Part shown: positions 33,045-41,229 of the stretch, piece after piece
How the letters are laid out: each line of letters starts with the position of its first letter
Position numbering within the stretch: the first letter of the stretch is position 1
Assembly (NCBI GenBank): GCA_900542445.1
Contig: UQNN01000007.1
Coordinates: forward strand, 62,001-126,000
DNA length: 64,000 bases
Reading direction: 5' to 3'
DNA from: an uncultured Eubacteriales bacterium
GTDB taxonomy: Bacteria; Bacillota; Clostridia; Christensenellales; Aristaeellaceae
The notes under the pieces: model-generated
Told to the model about the DNA's origin: nothing
Seen by the model: only the letters and a program-made list of their open reading frames with translations
The model's database searches: none
Translations under genes and position numbers: made by a program

Positions 33045-34801
33045 GCCTCAGCCCTTCCAAGCGCCACGCCTTCGCACGCGCCCAGCGTGAGCGTCACATA
33101 GCCGCCCTGCACCTTATGCGTTTTGCCGCTGAGCAGGTCGCAAACCGTCTTGCAGGCCGCCAATTCTTCCGGCACGCGCACCATGCGGCGAATCGCCTGA
33201 TCGGTCGTATTCAGCGCGCAAAGCACCGTTTCCTTTTCCGTCTGCCGTAGATAGGCATACAGGCCGTCCTCGCCGACTTCCCACGTCTTGAGCGTGCCTT
33301 CGCGCAAAACCTCGCTGGCGTTTCGCATGTGCGTCAGACGCTTGTAATAGGCCAGCATCGCGTTGCCGTTCACCTTGTCCCACGTCATGCTCCGTCGGCA
33401 GTCCGGATCGGGGCCGCCGCGCATGCCCAGCTCGTCGCCGTAATAGATCACGGGCACGCCGGGATGCGTCATCTGGAAAAACGCCGCCGCGCGCATGGAT
33501 TTCACGCGCCCGCCGCAGCGGGTCAGCATGCGCGCCGTATCGTGGCTGGACAGGAAATTCCACATGGAGTTCTGCACCTCCTGCGGATAGAGCATCATCG
33601 CGCGGTTGATGCCCGCGTCGAACTGCGCCAGCGACCAGCGGCGGTCGGCAAAGAATTTCCAAATTGCTTCGGAGAGCACGTAGTGCATCGTGCCGTCGAA
33701 CATGTCGCCGACGGTACACCACTCGCGCGAATCATGCCAGCACTCGGCGATCATGATCGCATTCGGGTTTGCCGCCATCACGGCGCGGCGGAACTGCCGC
33801 CAGAAATCGGGGTAGACCTCCGGCGAAACGTCCAGCCGCCAGCCGTCCACATGCGCTTCCCGCAGCCAATAGCGCCCCACGTCGAGGAAATACGCCGCGC
33901 AGGCCTCGTTCTGCATATTCAGTTTGGGCATGTAGGCCCACTTCTCGCCGAAAGTCATATAGCCGCAGGGATACTGCTCGCCGAAGAAGAACCAGTCGTA
34001 GTATTCCGAACCCTTGCCCTTCTCCATGGCGTCCTTAAACGGCGCAAAGCCAAGGCCACAGTGGTTGAATACGCCGTCGAGCACAATGCGGATGCCCTTT
34101 TCATGCAGCGCGTCGGCCAAATTGCGCAGATCCTCCAGCGTGCCCAGCAGCGGATCGATCTGATAATAGTCGAACGTGTTATAGCGGTGGGACGTGTCGG
34201 ACAGGAAAATCGGCGTCATATACACCACGCCTACGCCCAGTTCGGCCAAATACGGCACAGCTTCCAGAATGCCCTTAAGGTTACCGCCGAAGCGGTATTC
34301 GTTCGCCACACGCTTGCTGCCCCACGGCTCGACGGTCTCTTCGCCCGGCACATCCACGCGACGGAAGCGATCCGGGAAAATCTGATAGCCGACGCACCCG
34401 CGCGCCCATTGCGGCTTCTCTTTGGCCGGGTAGGCGTGCGCGTAGTGGAAGCCATTCACCCATTCGGGCTTCTCCGGCACGGCGCGCGTGCCGTCCGCGT
34501 CGTGCAGCAGCGTCACATCGCCCGCGCGCAGGATAAAGGCATAGACAATGCGCGGGTCGTGCGGCCGAAACACCGCCTGCCAGACCTCGTGGTTCTCGTC
34601 GCGCCACATGCGCTCCATCGGCGTATCCGTCGCGCGGGCAAAGGGTTCGCCCTCGGCGTAGTGATCGGCATGGCGCAGCGTCACCGCGTCAAACTCGTTT
34701 GCGGCGGTCGTCAACCGGATGCAGACGCGCCCGTCGCTGAGCGTATGGCGGTCTTCCAGCCACGGCATGTGGCGAATTGCGGCAATTTGCAAGCTCTTCA
34801 T
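33041..34801 (-). CDS. Glycoside hydrolase family 13 amylase, neopullulanase/cyclomaltodextrinase type
   Basis: 586 aa. An N-terminal beta-sandwich of about 120 residues (CBM34-like, RHTLSDGRVCIRLTTAANE) precedes a GH13 barrel whose four classical regions are present: region I VLDGVFNHCG, region II GWRLDVSPE (nucleophile Asp), region III IMIAECWHD (acid/base Glu) and region IV LSSHDTARM. YFLDVGRYWLREAHVDG is typical of the subfamily. There is no signal peptide, so it works on imported maltodextrins or cyclodextrins in the cytosol. A beta-phosphoglucomutase gene 1.1 kb away would handle maltose phosphorolysis products. GGAAAAAAC precedes the start. Confidence 0.92.
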   Translation of the reverse strand: MKSLQIAAIRHMPWLEDRHTLSDGRVCIRLTTAANEFDAVTLRHADHYAEGEPFARATDTPMERMWRDENHEVWQAVFRPHDPRIVYAFILRAGDVTLLHDADGTRAVPEKPEWVNGFHYAHAYPAKEKPQWARGCVGYQIFPDRFRRVDVPGEETVEPWGSKRVANEYRFGGNLKGILEAVPYLAELGVGVVYMTPIFLSDTSHRYNTFDYYQIDPLLGTLEDLRNLADALHEKGIRIVLDGVFNHCGLGFAPFKDAMEKGKGSEYYDWFFFGEQYPCGYMTFGEKWAYMPKLNMQNEACAAYFLDVGRYWLREAHVDGWRLDVSPEVYPDFWRQFRRAVMAANPNAIMIAECWHDSREWCTVGDMFDGTMHYVLSEAIWKFFADRRWSLAQFDAGINRAMMLYPQEVQNSMWNFLSSHDTARMLTRCGGRVKSMRAAAFFQMTHPGVPVIYYGDELGMRGGPDPDCRRSMTWDKVNGNAMLAYYKRLTHMRNASEVLREGTLKTWEVGEDGLYAYLRQTEKETVLCALNTTDQAIRRMVRVPEELAACKTVCDLLSGKTHKVQGGYVTLTLGACEGVALGRAEA

Positions 34802-34864
34802 GTTTTTTCCTTTCTCACGCGCGGCACAATGTAGAAATCAATACTAGATTGTGCCGTACAATGG

Positions 34865-34893
34865 TTGACATACTTCGCAAAAAAACTTATAAT
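34865..34893 (+). promoter_or_regulatory. Promoter of the second degV gene
   Basis: TTGACA (34865-34870), 17 bp, TATAAT (34888-34893), a full consensus 45 bp before the gene. Confidence 0.9.
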
Positions 34894-34938
34894 AATAAAG
34901 AAAACAGATTTTGAACTGACGGAAATTGGGAGGCCCTT

Positions 34939-35784
34939 ATGATGATGATTCTTGCCGACAGCTGCTGCGACTTATCCCCCGAACTGCTCAAAAAGACGCA
35001 GGCCAGAGTCGCGCCGTTGACCATTACCATAGACGATACGCATTACGTGGACGACGGCACGGTAGATATCCCGCCGTATCTGGCTGCGATGAAGGCCAGC
35101 AAAAACCCGGTTCGCTCCGCCTGCCCGTCCCCGGATCTTTACGCCGAGGACATCAAGGCGGCGGACGACGACTGCTTCATCATCACGCTGTCCTCCAAGC
35201 TTTCCGGCTCGCACAACGCGGCGGTGCTGGGCGTTCAGCTCGCAGAGGAAGACATGCCGGAAAAAAAGGTTCACGTCTTTGACAGCGAAAGCGCCAGCGC
35301 GGGCGAAACCTATCTCGCGCTGATGATTCACGACCTCATCGCCGCAGGCAAGAGCTTTGAGCAGATTGTCGAAACGGTTGAAGAGAAAATCCGCTCCATG
35401 CACACGCTGTTCGTGCTGGATTCGCTGGATAACCTCGTCAAAAATGGCCGCATCAGCAAGACTGTCGCCCTGCTGGCCAACGTGCTTTCCATCCGCCTGC
35501 TGATGAGTGACGACGGCCACGGCGCCATTAAAAACATCAGCAAGGCGCGCGGCATCAAGGGCGCGCTCACGCAGATGGTGGAAACCTGCCGCAAGCACAC
35601 CGAGGGTCTCGCGGCCGCCTCCCAGCGGCTCGTCATCTCCTACTGCAACTGCCCGGAACGCGCGCGGCAGGTGCGCGATATGATCCGCGAAAAGTGCCCC
35701 GCCATCGGCGAAATCGTCATGACCCCGACTTCCGCGCTCTCCTCGATGTACGCCAACGACGGCGGCGTCGTTATCGCGTATTGA
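34939..35784 (+). CDS. DegV family fatty-acid-binding protein (second copy)
   Basis: 281 aa. N-terminal MMMILADSCCDLSPELL with the family's D-S/T segment, RSACPSPDLYAEDIKA near residue 55 (SACPSP replaces the SQINP loop of the other copy), LSSKLSGSHNAAVLG near 83 and LDSLDNLVKNGRIS near 160. Like FakB it should bind one fatty acid type for phosphorylation by FakA. GGGAGG lies about 8 bases before the ATG. Monocistronic, with perfect promoter and terminator. The different binding loop suggests a different chain specificity from the copy at 22954. Confidence 0.92.
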   Translation: MMMILADSCCDLSPELLKKTQARVAPLTITIDDTHYVDDGTVDIPPYLAAMKASKNPVRSACPSPDLYAEDIKAADDDCFIITLSSKLSGSHNAAVLGVQLAEEDMPEKKVHVFDSESASAGETYLALMIHDLIAAGKSFEQIVETVEEKIRSMHTLFVLDSLDNLVKNGRISKTVALLANVLSIRLLMSDDGHGAIKNISKARGIKGALTQMVETCRKHTEGLAAASQRLVISYCNCPERARQVRDMIREKCPAIGEIVMTPTSALSSMYANDGGVVIAY

Positions 35785-35800
35785 TCTACTCGGTTTAAAA

Positions 35801-35840
35801 AGGACTCTTTTTCGAGCTTTCGGGAAAGAGCCCTTTTTTT
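35801..35840 (+). terminator. Terminator of the second degV gene
   Basis: GGACTCTTTTTC and GGGAAAGAGCCC form a slightly imperfect stem followed by TTTTTTT. Confidence 0.85.
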
Positions 35841-35846
35841 ATACGT

Positions 35847-35882
35847 CTACTTCTTCAGTCAGCGAAGCTGGCTGAAGAAGTC
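35847..35882. repeat. Short family B hairpin
   Basis: ACTTCTTCAGTCAGC and GCTGGCTGAAGAAGT form a near-perfect hairpin around GAA. It looks like the joined ends of a family B element and directly follows the degV terminator, ending at the stop of pgmB. Confidence 0.65.
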
Positions 35883-36522
35883 ACCTGCAAATGGCCTTCA
35901 AGTCGCCGAACGTCTTCATCGCATACGTCGCCATGCCGCAGGCCGCCGCCTCGCCGAGGCCCGCGCTGTCAAAGCCGCCCGAAACGGCCGCCTGAATGCC
36001 CGCCTTCGCGTCCTCCACGACAAGGCAATCTGCCGGTTTCATGTCGATAAAGTCCGCCGCCATCAGGAAAACCTGCGGATCGGGCTTGCTGCGGGTGATG
36101 TTCGTGCCGTCGGAAATCGCGTCAAAGTAATCGCCCAGCCCCAGACGCGCGAGAATGAACTTCGTGTTTTTGCTGGAAGAACCGATCGCCAGCTTCAGCC
36201 CCATGCCGCGCAGCGCGTCCAGCGTCTCTTTCACCTCGGCGGACAAATCCGCCGGGGACATGTTCGCCAGCAGCTGCCGGTAAAGGTTGTTCTTCTCCTC
36301 CGCCAGCGCCTCTTTCTCCGCCTGCGTCATCTGGCCGTCATAGCGCTCCAGAATGATCTCCAGGCTGTCCATCCGCGAAACGCCGCGCAGACGGTTGTTG
36401 ATCGTCTCGTCAAAGTAAATGCCGAGCTTGTCCGCAACCGCTTTCCACGCCTGGTAATGGTATTTGTCCGTGAAGCAGATCACGCCGTCCAGATCAAAGA
36501 TCACGCCCGTATATTTTCCCAT
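35881..36522 (-). CDS. pgmB: Beta-phosphoglucomutase
   Basis: 213 aa HAD-superfamily enzyme interconverting beta-glucose 1-phosphate and glucose 6-phosphate. The nucleophile and acid/base aspartates are in VIFDLDGVIC near residue 9, and the family-specific RLRGVSRMDSLEII lies near 45 with substrate-binding residues. Motif II is GSSSKNTKF near 117 (motif II Ser), motif III SKPDPQVF near 145 and motif IV VEDAKAGIQAA near 168. Works with maltose phosphorylase or, here, possibly downstream of the nearby amylase. It has its own promoter (36556-36584). Confidence 0.92.
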   Translation of the reverse strand: MGKYTGVIFDLDGVICFTDKYHYQAWKAVADKLGIYFDETINNRLRGVSRMDSLEIILERYDGQMTQAEKEALAEEKNNLYRQLLANMSPADLSAEVKETLDALRGMGLKLAIGSSSKNTKFILARLGLGDYFDAISDGTNITRSKPDPQVFLMAADFIDMKPADCLVVEDAKAGIQAAVSGGFDSAGLGEAAACGMATYAMKTFGDLKAICR

Positions 36523-36555
36523 GCTTTTTCACGCTCCTCACGTTGATTTGCTTTC

Positions 36556-36584
36556 ATTATACCCGTTTTTGCAGTCCATGTCCA
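36556..36584 (-). promoter_or_regulatory. Promoter of pgmB
   Basis: TGGACA (36579-36584), 17 bp, TATAAT (36556-36561) on the minus strand. Confidence 0.75.
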
Positions 36585-36594
36585 CAACAGTCTG

Positions 36595-36630
36595 AAAAAA
36601 CGCGGCCATGTCAAAGCACAGCCGCGTTTC
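36595..36630 (-). terminator. Terminator of the oadB-oadG operon
   Basis: AAACGCGGC (36621-36629 complement) pairs with GCCGCGTTT on the minus strand, followed by TTTTTT. It lies 66 bp after the oadG stop. Confidence 0.85.
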
Positions 36631-36695
36631 CGTCCATCGTTTTTGGAACAGACGCATTTTTTCGCTTTTTCGGGGTGTTAAGCGCCCGTTAAGGT

Positions 36696-36833
36696 TTATT
36701 CTTCCTTCTTTGCGGTGAAATGGCCGAGCGCATATATCACGCCGATGATGATGACCATCACCGCAAAAATGCCCAGCATGCCCTCGCCCATGAACACCAG
36801 CGAGTTAAGAAAAGCCTGTATATTGAGCTTCAT
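36696..36833 (-). CDS. OadG-like small gamma subunit of a sodium pump decarboxylase
   Basis: 45 aa: MKLNIQAFLNSLVFMGEGM then a hydrophobic span (LGIFAVMVIIIGVIYAL) and a short charged tail (GHFTAKKEE). A single N-terminal membrane helix followed by a cytosolic tail is the plan of OadG, though a full OadG has a longer tail with a zinc site, absent here. AAGGAGG lies 9 bases before the ATG. It begins 15 bp after the beta-subunit gene, which supports the assignment. It would anchor the carboxyltransferase to the beta subunit. Confidence 0.78.
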   Translation of the reverse strand: MKLNIQAFLNSLVFMGEGMLGIFAVMVIIIGVIYALGHFTAKKEE

Positions 36834-36848
36834 AATCCGTGCCTCCTT

Positions 36849-37973
36849 TTACACCAGCGGCCCGACGAGCGCCAGAATGATACCGCCCGCGATGACGGAG
36901 GCCACCTGACCCGCCACGTTCGCGCCCGCCGCCTGCATGAGGATGAAGTTGTAGGGGTCTTCTTCCTTCGCCATCTTCGCAATCACGCGGGAGGACATCG
37001 GGAACGCGGAAATGCCCGCCGCGCCGATCATCGGGTTGATCTTCTTCTTAGCAAACAGGTTGATGAGCTTGCCGAACAGCACGCCGCCGAACGTGTCAAA
37101 CATGAACGCGATCAGGCCGAGTCCCAGAATCATCAGCGTTTCCGGCACGAGGAAACTCTCCGCCTGCATGCGCACCGCCACTGTCAGCCCCAGCAGCAGG
37201 CTGATGAGGTTCGCCAGCACGTTCTGCGCCGTTTCGGACAGGCTGCGCAGCACGCCGCACTCGCGCAGCAGATTGCCGAACATCAGAAAGCCCACCAGCG
37301 CCACGCTCTGCGGCGACACAATGCCTGCGATCACCGTCACCACAATCGGGAACAGGATTCGCGTGGTTTTCGTGATCTTTCCGGGGGTGTATTCCATGCG
37401 GATCATGCGTTCCTTCTTCGTGGTAATCAGGCGGATGCAGAAGGGCTGCACAATCGGCACCAGCGCCATGTAGGAATACGCCGCGACAATAATCGCCGCC
37501 GTATAATGGCTTTTCAGCACGTTGGCGACGAAGATCGAGGTCGGGCCGTCCGCCGCGCCGATGATGGCGATAGAGGCCGCGTCCCGCAGCTCAAAGCCGA
37601 ACAGGCTCGCCATCGACAGCGTGAAGAAGATGCCAAACTGCGCCGCCGCGCCGAAGAGCAGCAGCTTCGGATCGGCCAGCAGCGGGCCGAAATCGATCAT
37701 CGCGCCGATGCCGATAAACAGCAGCAGCGGGAAAAGCTCGTTCGCCACGCCCGCCTGAAACAGGGTTTCCAGCACTTCCACCGCGCCGGAGTTCGGCAGG
37801 TTGCACAGGATGCAGCCAAAGCCCATCGGCAGCAGCAGCGTCGGCTCCATCTCCTTGCAGATAGCCAGATAGATCATCACGCCGCCGATGATCCACATCG
37901 CGACCATCTGCCACGTCAGCGCGCCCAAGTTGCCCCAAATTTGCGACATCGTTTTTTTCCTCCGTTTCCGCAC
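36849..37973 (-). CDS. Sodium-translocating decarboxylase beta subunit (OadB family)
   Basis: 374 aa with about nine to eleven membrane spans. The family's Na+-site loop is seen as IGAADGPTSIFVANVL near residue 155, containing the key Asp, and SARMIGAAGISAFPMSSRV-like text near 320 (PMIGAAGISAFPMSSRV) matches the second conserved region. The subunit couples decarboxylation of carboxybiotin to Na+ export in oxaloacetate, methylmalonyl-CoA or glutaconyl-CoA decarboxylases. No alpha (carboxyltransferase) or biotin carrier gene is nearby, so the substrate cannot be assigned. Own promoter at 37992-38020. Confidence 0.92.
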   Translation of the reverse strand: MRKRRKKTMSQIWGNLGALTWQMVAMWIIGGVMIYLAICKEMEPTLLLPMGFGCILCNLPNSGAVEVLETLFQAGVANELFPLLLFIGIGAMIDFGPLLADPKLLLFGAAAQFGIFFTLSMASLFGFELRDAASIAIIGAADGPTSIFVANVLKSHYTAAIIVAAYSYMALVPIVQPFCIRLITTKKERMIRMEYTPGKITKTTRILFPIVVTVIAGIVSPQSVALVGFLMFGNLLRECGVLRSLSETAQNVLANLISLLLGLTVAVRMQAESFLVPETLMILGLGLIAFMFDTFGGVLFGKLINLFAKKKINPMIGAAGISAFPMSSRVIAKMAKEEDPYNFILMQAAGANVAGQVASVIAGGIILALVGPLV

Positions 37974-37991
37974 AGGGTTTTATTCAATCCT

Positions 37992-38020
37992 ATGATAAAA
38001 CGGATTTCTCTTTCATGCAA
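37992..38020 (-). promoter_or_regulatory. Promoter of oadB-oadG
   Basis: TTGCAT (38015-38020), 17 bp, TATCAT (37992-37997) on the minus strand, 18 bp before the oadB start. Confidence 0.7.
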
Positions 38021-38103
38021 GTTCTTTCAATTATTCCATTTACAGTGTCTTTATAGGCTTTTTTTGATCTTTAATGTCTTCCGTCACGGCTTCGTCGTGC
38101 CAG

Positions 38104-38278
38104 CCTTCGGCATTTGAAATGGTCTAAATCTGCCACAGGCAGAGACAATTTCAAATGTTCCTCCAAGAGGGAGGCTTTATCCTTTCGCTGCCGAAGCTTC
38201 TATCAAAAGGCTTCTTCCTTGAGAGCGTACAGCTTGCCGCCCACAGTGTGGGAGGCAGGGCAAGCGAAATGCCGAAGG
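38104..38278. repeat. Element C: 175-bp element with perfect 12-bp inverted ends
   Basis: Ends CCTTCGGCATTT (38104-38115) and AAATGCCGAAGG (38267-38278) are perfect inverted repeats. Inside are a nested hairpin CATTTGAAAT...ATTTCAAATG enclosing TCTGCC/GGCAGA, then CCTCC/GGAGG, and CTTGCC...GGCAAG. No open frame. The flanking 38279-38308 (GTCAGCGAAGCTGACTGAAGGAGTC) is a family B end. Confidence 0.7.
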
Positions 38279-38333
38279 TCTGTCAGCGAAGCTGACTGAA
38301 GGAGTCGCCTGTTATCCCGTCTCCGCATATAAA

Positions 38334-38360
38334 AACGCCTCCTTTTTAGAAGGAGACGTT
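38334..38360 (-). terminator. Terminator of the DUF362 gene
   Basis: AACGTCTCCTT with AAGGAGGCGTT on the minus strand, then TTTATA. It lies 24 bp after the stop codon. Confidence 0.85.
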
Positions 38361-38383
38361 CAGTGAAACCGGACGAAAAGCGT

Positions 38384-39514
38384 TTACAGCTTAATCAGTT
38401 CATACTCCCGCGTGCCCAGGCCGATCTTTTCGGCATGGTCGAGGCAGCTGCGCCATTCGGATTCCGGCGTGGAGTTGCGGAACGGGTCGCCCCAGTCGGC
38501 GAAGCCCGGCTTCTTCATGTTGTCGGAAAGCTGGCTGTGCGGCATCGGGTTCGCGGCCATACACGCATCCACGCACGCCTGATCCAGCGCCAGCGGATCG
38601 AAGGACGCGAACATACCGATATTCGGCAGAATCGGCGCATCGTTTTCGGGGTGGCAGTCGCAGTTCGGGGACACGTCCATAATCAGCGAAATGTGGAAAT
38701 TCGGGCGGCCATCGACGACAGCCTTGGTGTATTCGGCCATGCGGGCGTTGAGCAGTTCGTTGGCGTCGCAGTTGTCAAAGCTGATCGCGTCAAAGTTGCA
38801 CGCGCCCAGGCAGCGGCCGCAGCCGACGCATTGGTCGTGATTGACGTGCATCTTGCGCTTCTCGTTGTCGAACACCAGACCGCCGTTGGCGCATTCGCGC
38901 TGGCAGCGGCGGCAGCCGCGACAGACATCCTCGTTGATGCTCGGCTTGCCGTTGGAGTGCTGCTCGGTCTTGCCCGCGCGTGAGCCGCAGCCCATGCCGA
39001 TGTTCTTGATCGTGCCGCCGAAACCGGTCATCTCGTGGCCCTTGAAGTGGGTCAGGCTGATGAACACGTCCGCGTCCATGATGGCGCGGCCAATGCGCGC
39101 TTCCTTCACATATTCGCCGCCCGCCACCGGCACGCCGATGTCGTCCGTGCCCTTGAGACCGTCGCCGATGATGACCGGACAGCCGACCGTCAGCGGCGTG
39201 AAGCCGTTCTCCCACGCGCAGTAGAGGTGCTCGATGGCGTTCTTGCGGCTGCCGGGATACATCGTGTTGCAGTCCGTCAGGAACGGCTTGCCGCCCAGCT
39301 CCTTGACCACATCCACCACCGCGCGGGCGTAGTTTGGGCGCAGAAAGCTGATGTTGCCCTGCTCGCCAAAATGCATCTTGATGGCGACAAACTTGCCGTC
39401 CATGTCAATCTGGCCAATCCCCGCCTTTTGAATCAGCTTCTTGAGCTTGGTGGGCAGGCCGTCGCCGAACGCGATCGTTCGGAAATCGGTATAATAGACT
39501 TTCGCTTTTTCCAT
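38384..39514 (-). CDS. DUF362 domain protein with two 4Fe-4S clusters
   Basis: 376 aa. An N-terminal DUF362 domain (KVYYTDFRTIAFGDGLPTK, later FVAIKMHFGEQGNISFLRP near 45 and CNTMYPGSRKNAIEHL near 100) is followed near residues 193-245 by a bacterial ferredoxin pair with motifs CRGCRRCQREC and CVGCGRCLGAC, then more DUF362 sequence. Typical for strict anaerobes; the redox partner is unknown. No export signal, so cytosolic. GGGAGAGG lies 5 bases before the ATG. Monocistronic, with a terminator after it. Confidence 0.9.
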   Translation of the reverse strand: MEKAKVYYTDFRTIAFGDGLPTKLKKLIQKAGIGQIDMDGKFVAIKMHFGEQGNISFLRPNYARAVVDVVKELGGKPFLTDCNTMYPGSRKNAIEHLYCAWENGFTPLTVGCPVIIGDGLKGTDDIGVPVAGGEYVKEARIGRAIMDADVFISLTHFKGHEMTGFGGTIKNIGMGCGSRAGKTEQHSNGKPSINEDVCRGCRRCQRECANGGLVFDNEKRKMHVNHDQCVGCGRCLGACNFDAISFDNCDANELLNARMAEYTKAVVDGRPNFHISLIMDVSPNCDCHPENDAPILPNIGMFASFDPLALDQACVDACMAANPMPHSQLSDNMKKPGFADWGDPFRNSTPESEWRSCLDHAEKIGLGTREYELIKL

Positions 39515-39615
39515 GGTAACCTCTCCCTGAATCTAAAGGTGTTTGACGCTTACACCTCGTATTATAAAACTTAAACCGCAGTTGAAGTCAAGTCTTTTTT
39601 CGTGGAAGGTAACGG

Positions 39616-39812
39616 ACGGGGCTTTTTTGGGGCTTTGCCCCAAACCCCACAAGGGAACTAAGTTCCCTTGACCTTCTTCTTCGCTTCGCGCTTGCATCTC
39701 AATCTGAAGCAGCATGGATTGCGCAGCAATCCATGAAAGTGGGAAATCCAAGAACCTCAGGTTCTTGGTGGGGCGTGGGGCAAAGCCCCACACAAAGCCC
39801 CACACGTCCTCT
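39616..39812. repeat. Family A repeat, longest copy
   Basis: Contains TTGGGGCTTTGCCCCAA at the left, GTGGGGCAAAGCCCCAC at the right, AAGGGAACTAAGTTCCCTT, CAAGAACCTCAGGTTCTTG, and CATGGATTGCGCAGCAATCCATG in the centre. It fills the whole gap between the DUF362 and AEC genes; no open frame of its own. Confidence 0.75.
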
Positions 39813-39820
39813 TCCCTCCC

Positions 39821-40738
39821 TTACAGCACAAACCCAAGCCCCAGAGCCAGCATGACGATCAGGCTCACCGCGATGGAAACCGAGTTCGTGAAACTCGCCA
39901 GCGCCGTGTCGCTGTGGCAGCGGTCGGTGTAAATCGGCGCAAGGGACGACAGCGGCGCAAAGCAGACGATGCACAGCGTCTGCCGCACAACCAGCTCAAA
40001 CGGCGTGCAGAAGAACACCAGCGCAGCGCTGGCCGCTGCAAACAGATAGCGCCAGACCAGCTCACGCGCCGTCTCGCGCAAAAGCGCCCTGTCGCCCGCC
40101 GGCTCAAACATCATGCCGATCATCAGCATCGCGACAAACGCGTTCGCCTGCCCCGCCGGGCGCGTCAACGTGAAGACGACGGAGGGGATCTTCACCCCCA
40201 GCGCCGCGAGAAGAATCATCATCATATACGCGTCAAACGGCAGCGACTTGACGAATTTCAGCAAAACATCGCCGACGCTCTCGCGCTCCTCGCCGCCCGT
40301 TCTGAGCAGCGTGGAAGTCATCGCATACGCGCCGCCGGTCATCATGATCGCGTTGCCCGTGTCGAACATGCAGGCCGCCACAACGCCCGTGTTGCCGAAA
40401 AACGCCTGCACCAGCGGCAGAGAGAAACAGCCGATGTTGTAGCCGCCGATGTTCAGCATCCGATATGCGCGCAGACGCTTTTCCACCCTGCCCGTCGTCA
40501 GATACATCAGCAGAATCGGCATGAACGCGCAGATAAAGCCGATGCCCACGATGATGAACATCTTCGCGTCGCGCTCAAAGCCGTCAAACGCCTGAATGAT
40601 GGTACACGGCAGGGTGATGTTCACCATAATCTTGCTCATCAGCCGATGATCGTCTTTGCCGAAAAAGCCCGCGCGCTTGAGCAGATAGCCCAGCATGATG
40701 ACCAGCACATAGGACATGGGTTTAAAAATGTAATCCAT
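39821..40738 (-). CDS. AEC family transporter (auxin efflux carrier-like)
   Basis: 305 aa with about ten membrane spans in two groups of five. The start YIFKPMSYVLVIMLGYLLKR is typical of bacterial AEC permeases, as is the central break around residue 160-180. Bacterial members export or import dicarboxylates such as malate (MleP) or unknown acids. RBS GGAG about 11 bases upstream. The gene stands between a family A repeat and the HU terminator, with no metabolic neighbour to tell its substrate. Confidence 0.87.
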   Translation of the reverse strand: MDYIFKPMSYVLVIMLGYLLKRAGFFGKDDHRLMSKIMVNITLPCTIIQAFDGFERDAKMFIIVGIGFICAFMPILLMYLTTGRVEKRLRAYRMLNIGGYNIGCFSLPLVQAFFGNTGVVAACMFDTGNAIMMTGGAYAMTSTLLRTGGEERESVGDVLLKFVKSLPFDAYMMMILLAALGVKIPSVVFTLTRPAGQANAFVAMLMIGMMFEPAGDRALLRETARELVWRYLFAAASAALVFFCTPFELVVRQTLCIVCFAPLSSLAPIYTDRCHSDTALASFTNSVSIAVSLIVMLALGLGFVL

Positions 40739-40771
40739 GGGCGTTTTCTCCTCTTTCGTCCAAAAAAGAAA

Positions 40772-40799
40772 CCCGGAAGCTGCCTTCCGGGGTTTTTTT
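40772..40799. terminator. Terminator after the HU gene
   Basis: CCCGGAAG (40772-40779) with CTTCCGGG (40784-40791), T-runs in both directions. It is one base after the HU stop. Confidence 0.9.
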
Positions 40800-40800
40800 C

Positions 40801-41076
40801 TCAGCCTTCAACGGCTTCCTTCAGCGCCTTGCCCGGCTTGAACATCGGGGAGCGGCGCGCGCCGATCTGGATTTCCTCGCCGGTCTTGGGGTTGCGAGCC
40901 TTGCGAGCCGGGCGCTCCTTGACTTCAAAAGCACCGAAGCCAACGATCTGCACCTTTTCGCCGTTCTTGAGGCTCTCGGCAATGATGTCGCTCATCGCGC
41001 ACAGGGCAGCCTCAGCATCCTTGCGGGTCAGACCCGCCTTCGCGGCGATCGCCGCGCTCAGTTCGTTCTTATTCAT
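40801..41076 (-). CDS. HU family DNA-binding protein
   Basis: 91 aa, a complete HU. N-terminal helices MNKNELSAAIAAKAGLTRKD, the beta-arm motif GFGAFEVKERPARKARNP with the intercalating proline region NPKTGEEI, and the C-terminal helix. A histone-like protein that bends and compacts DNA. AAGGAGG lies 11 bases before the ATG, with a probable -10 (TATAAA) about 60 bases upstream. It follows mazG across 153 bp, so it may be expressed alone; strong expression is expected. Confidence 0.97.
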   Translation of the reverse strand: MNKNELSAAIAAKAGLTRKDAEAALCAMSDIIAESLKNGEKVQIVGFGAFEVKERPARKARNPKTGEEIQIGARRSPMFKPGKALKEAVEG

Positions 41077-41229
41077 GGTACAAAAAATCCTCCTTGAAAC
41101 AACGTCATCGTAATTTCTGACGTGTCCTTTATAGCATCAATCGCACATGAAGGCGACTATGACATATTCTACATGGTTTCCCTCTTTCCTGCAAGAGGAA
41201 ACGCGTTTTTTATAAAAATTTCATGGGTT

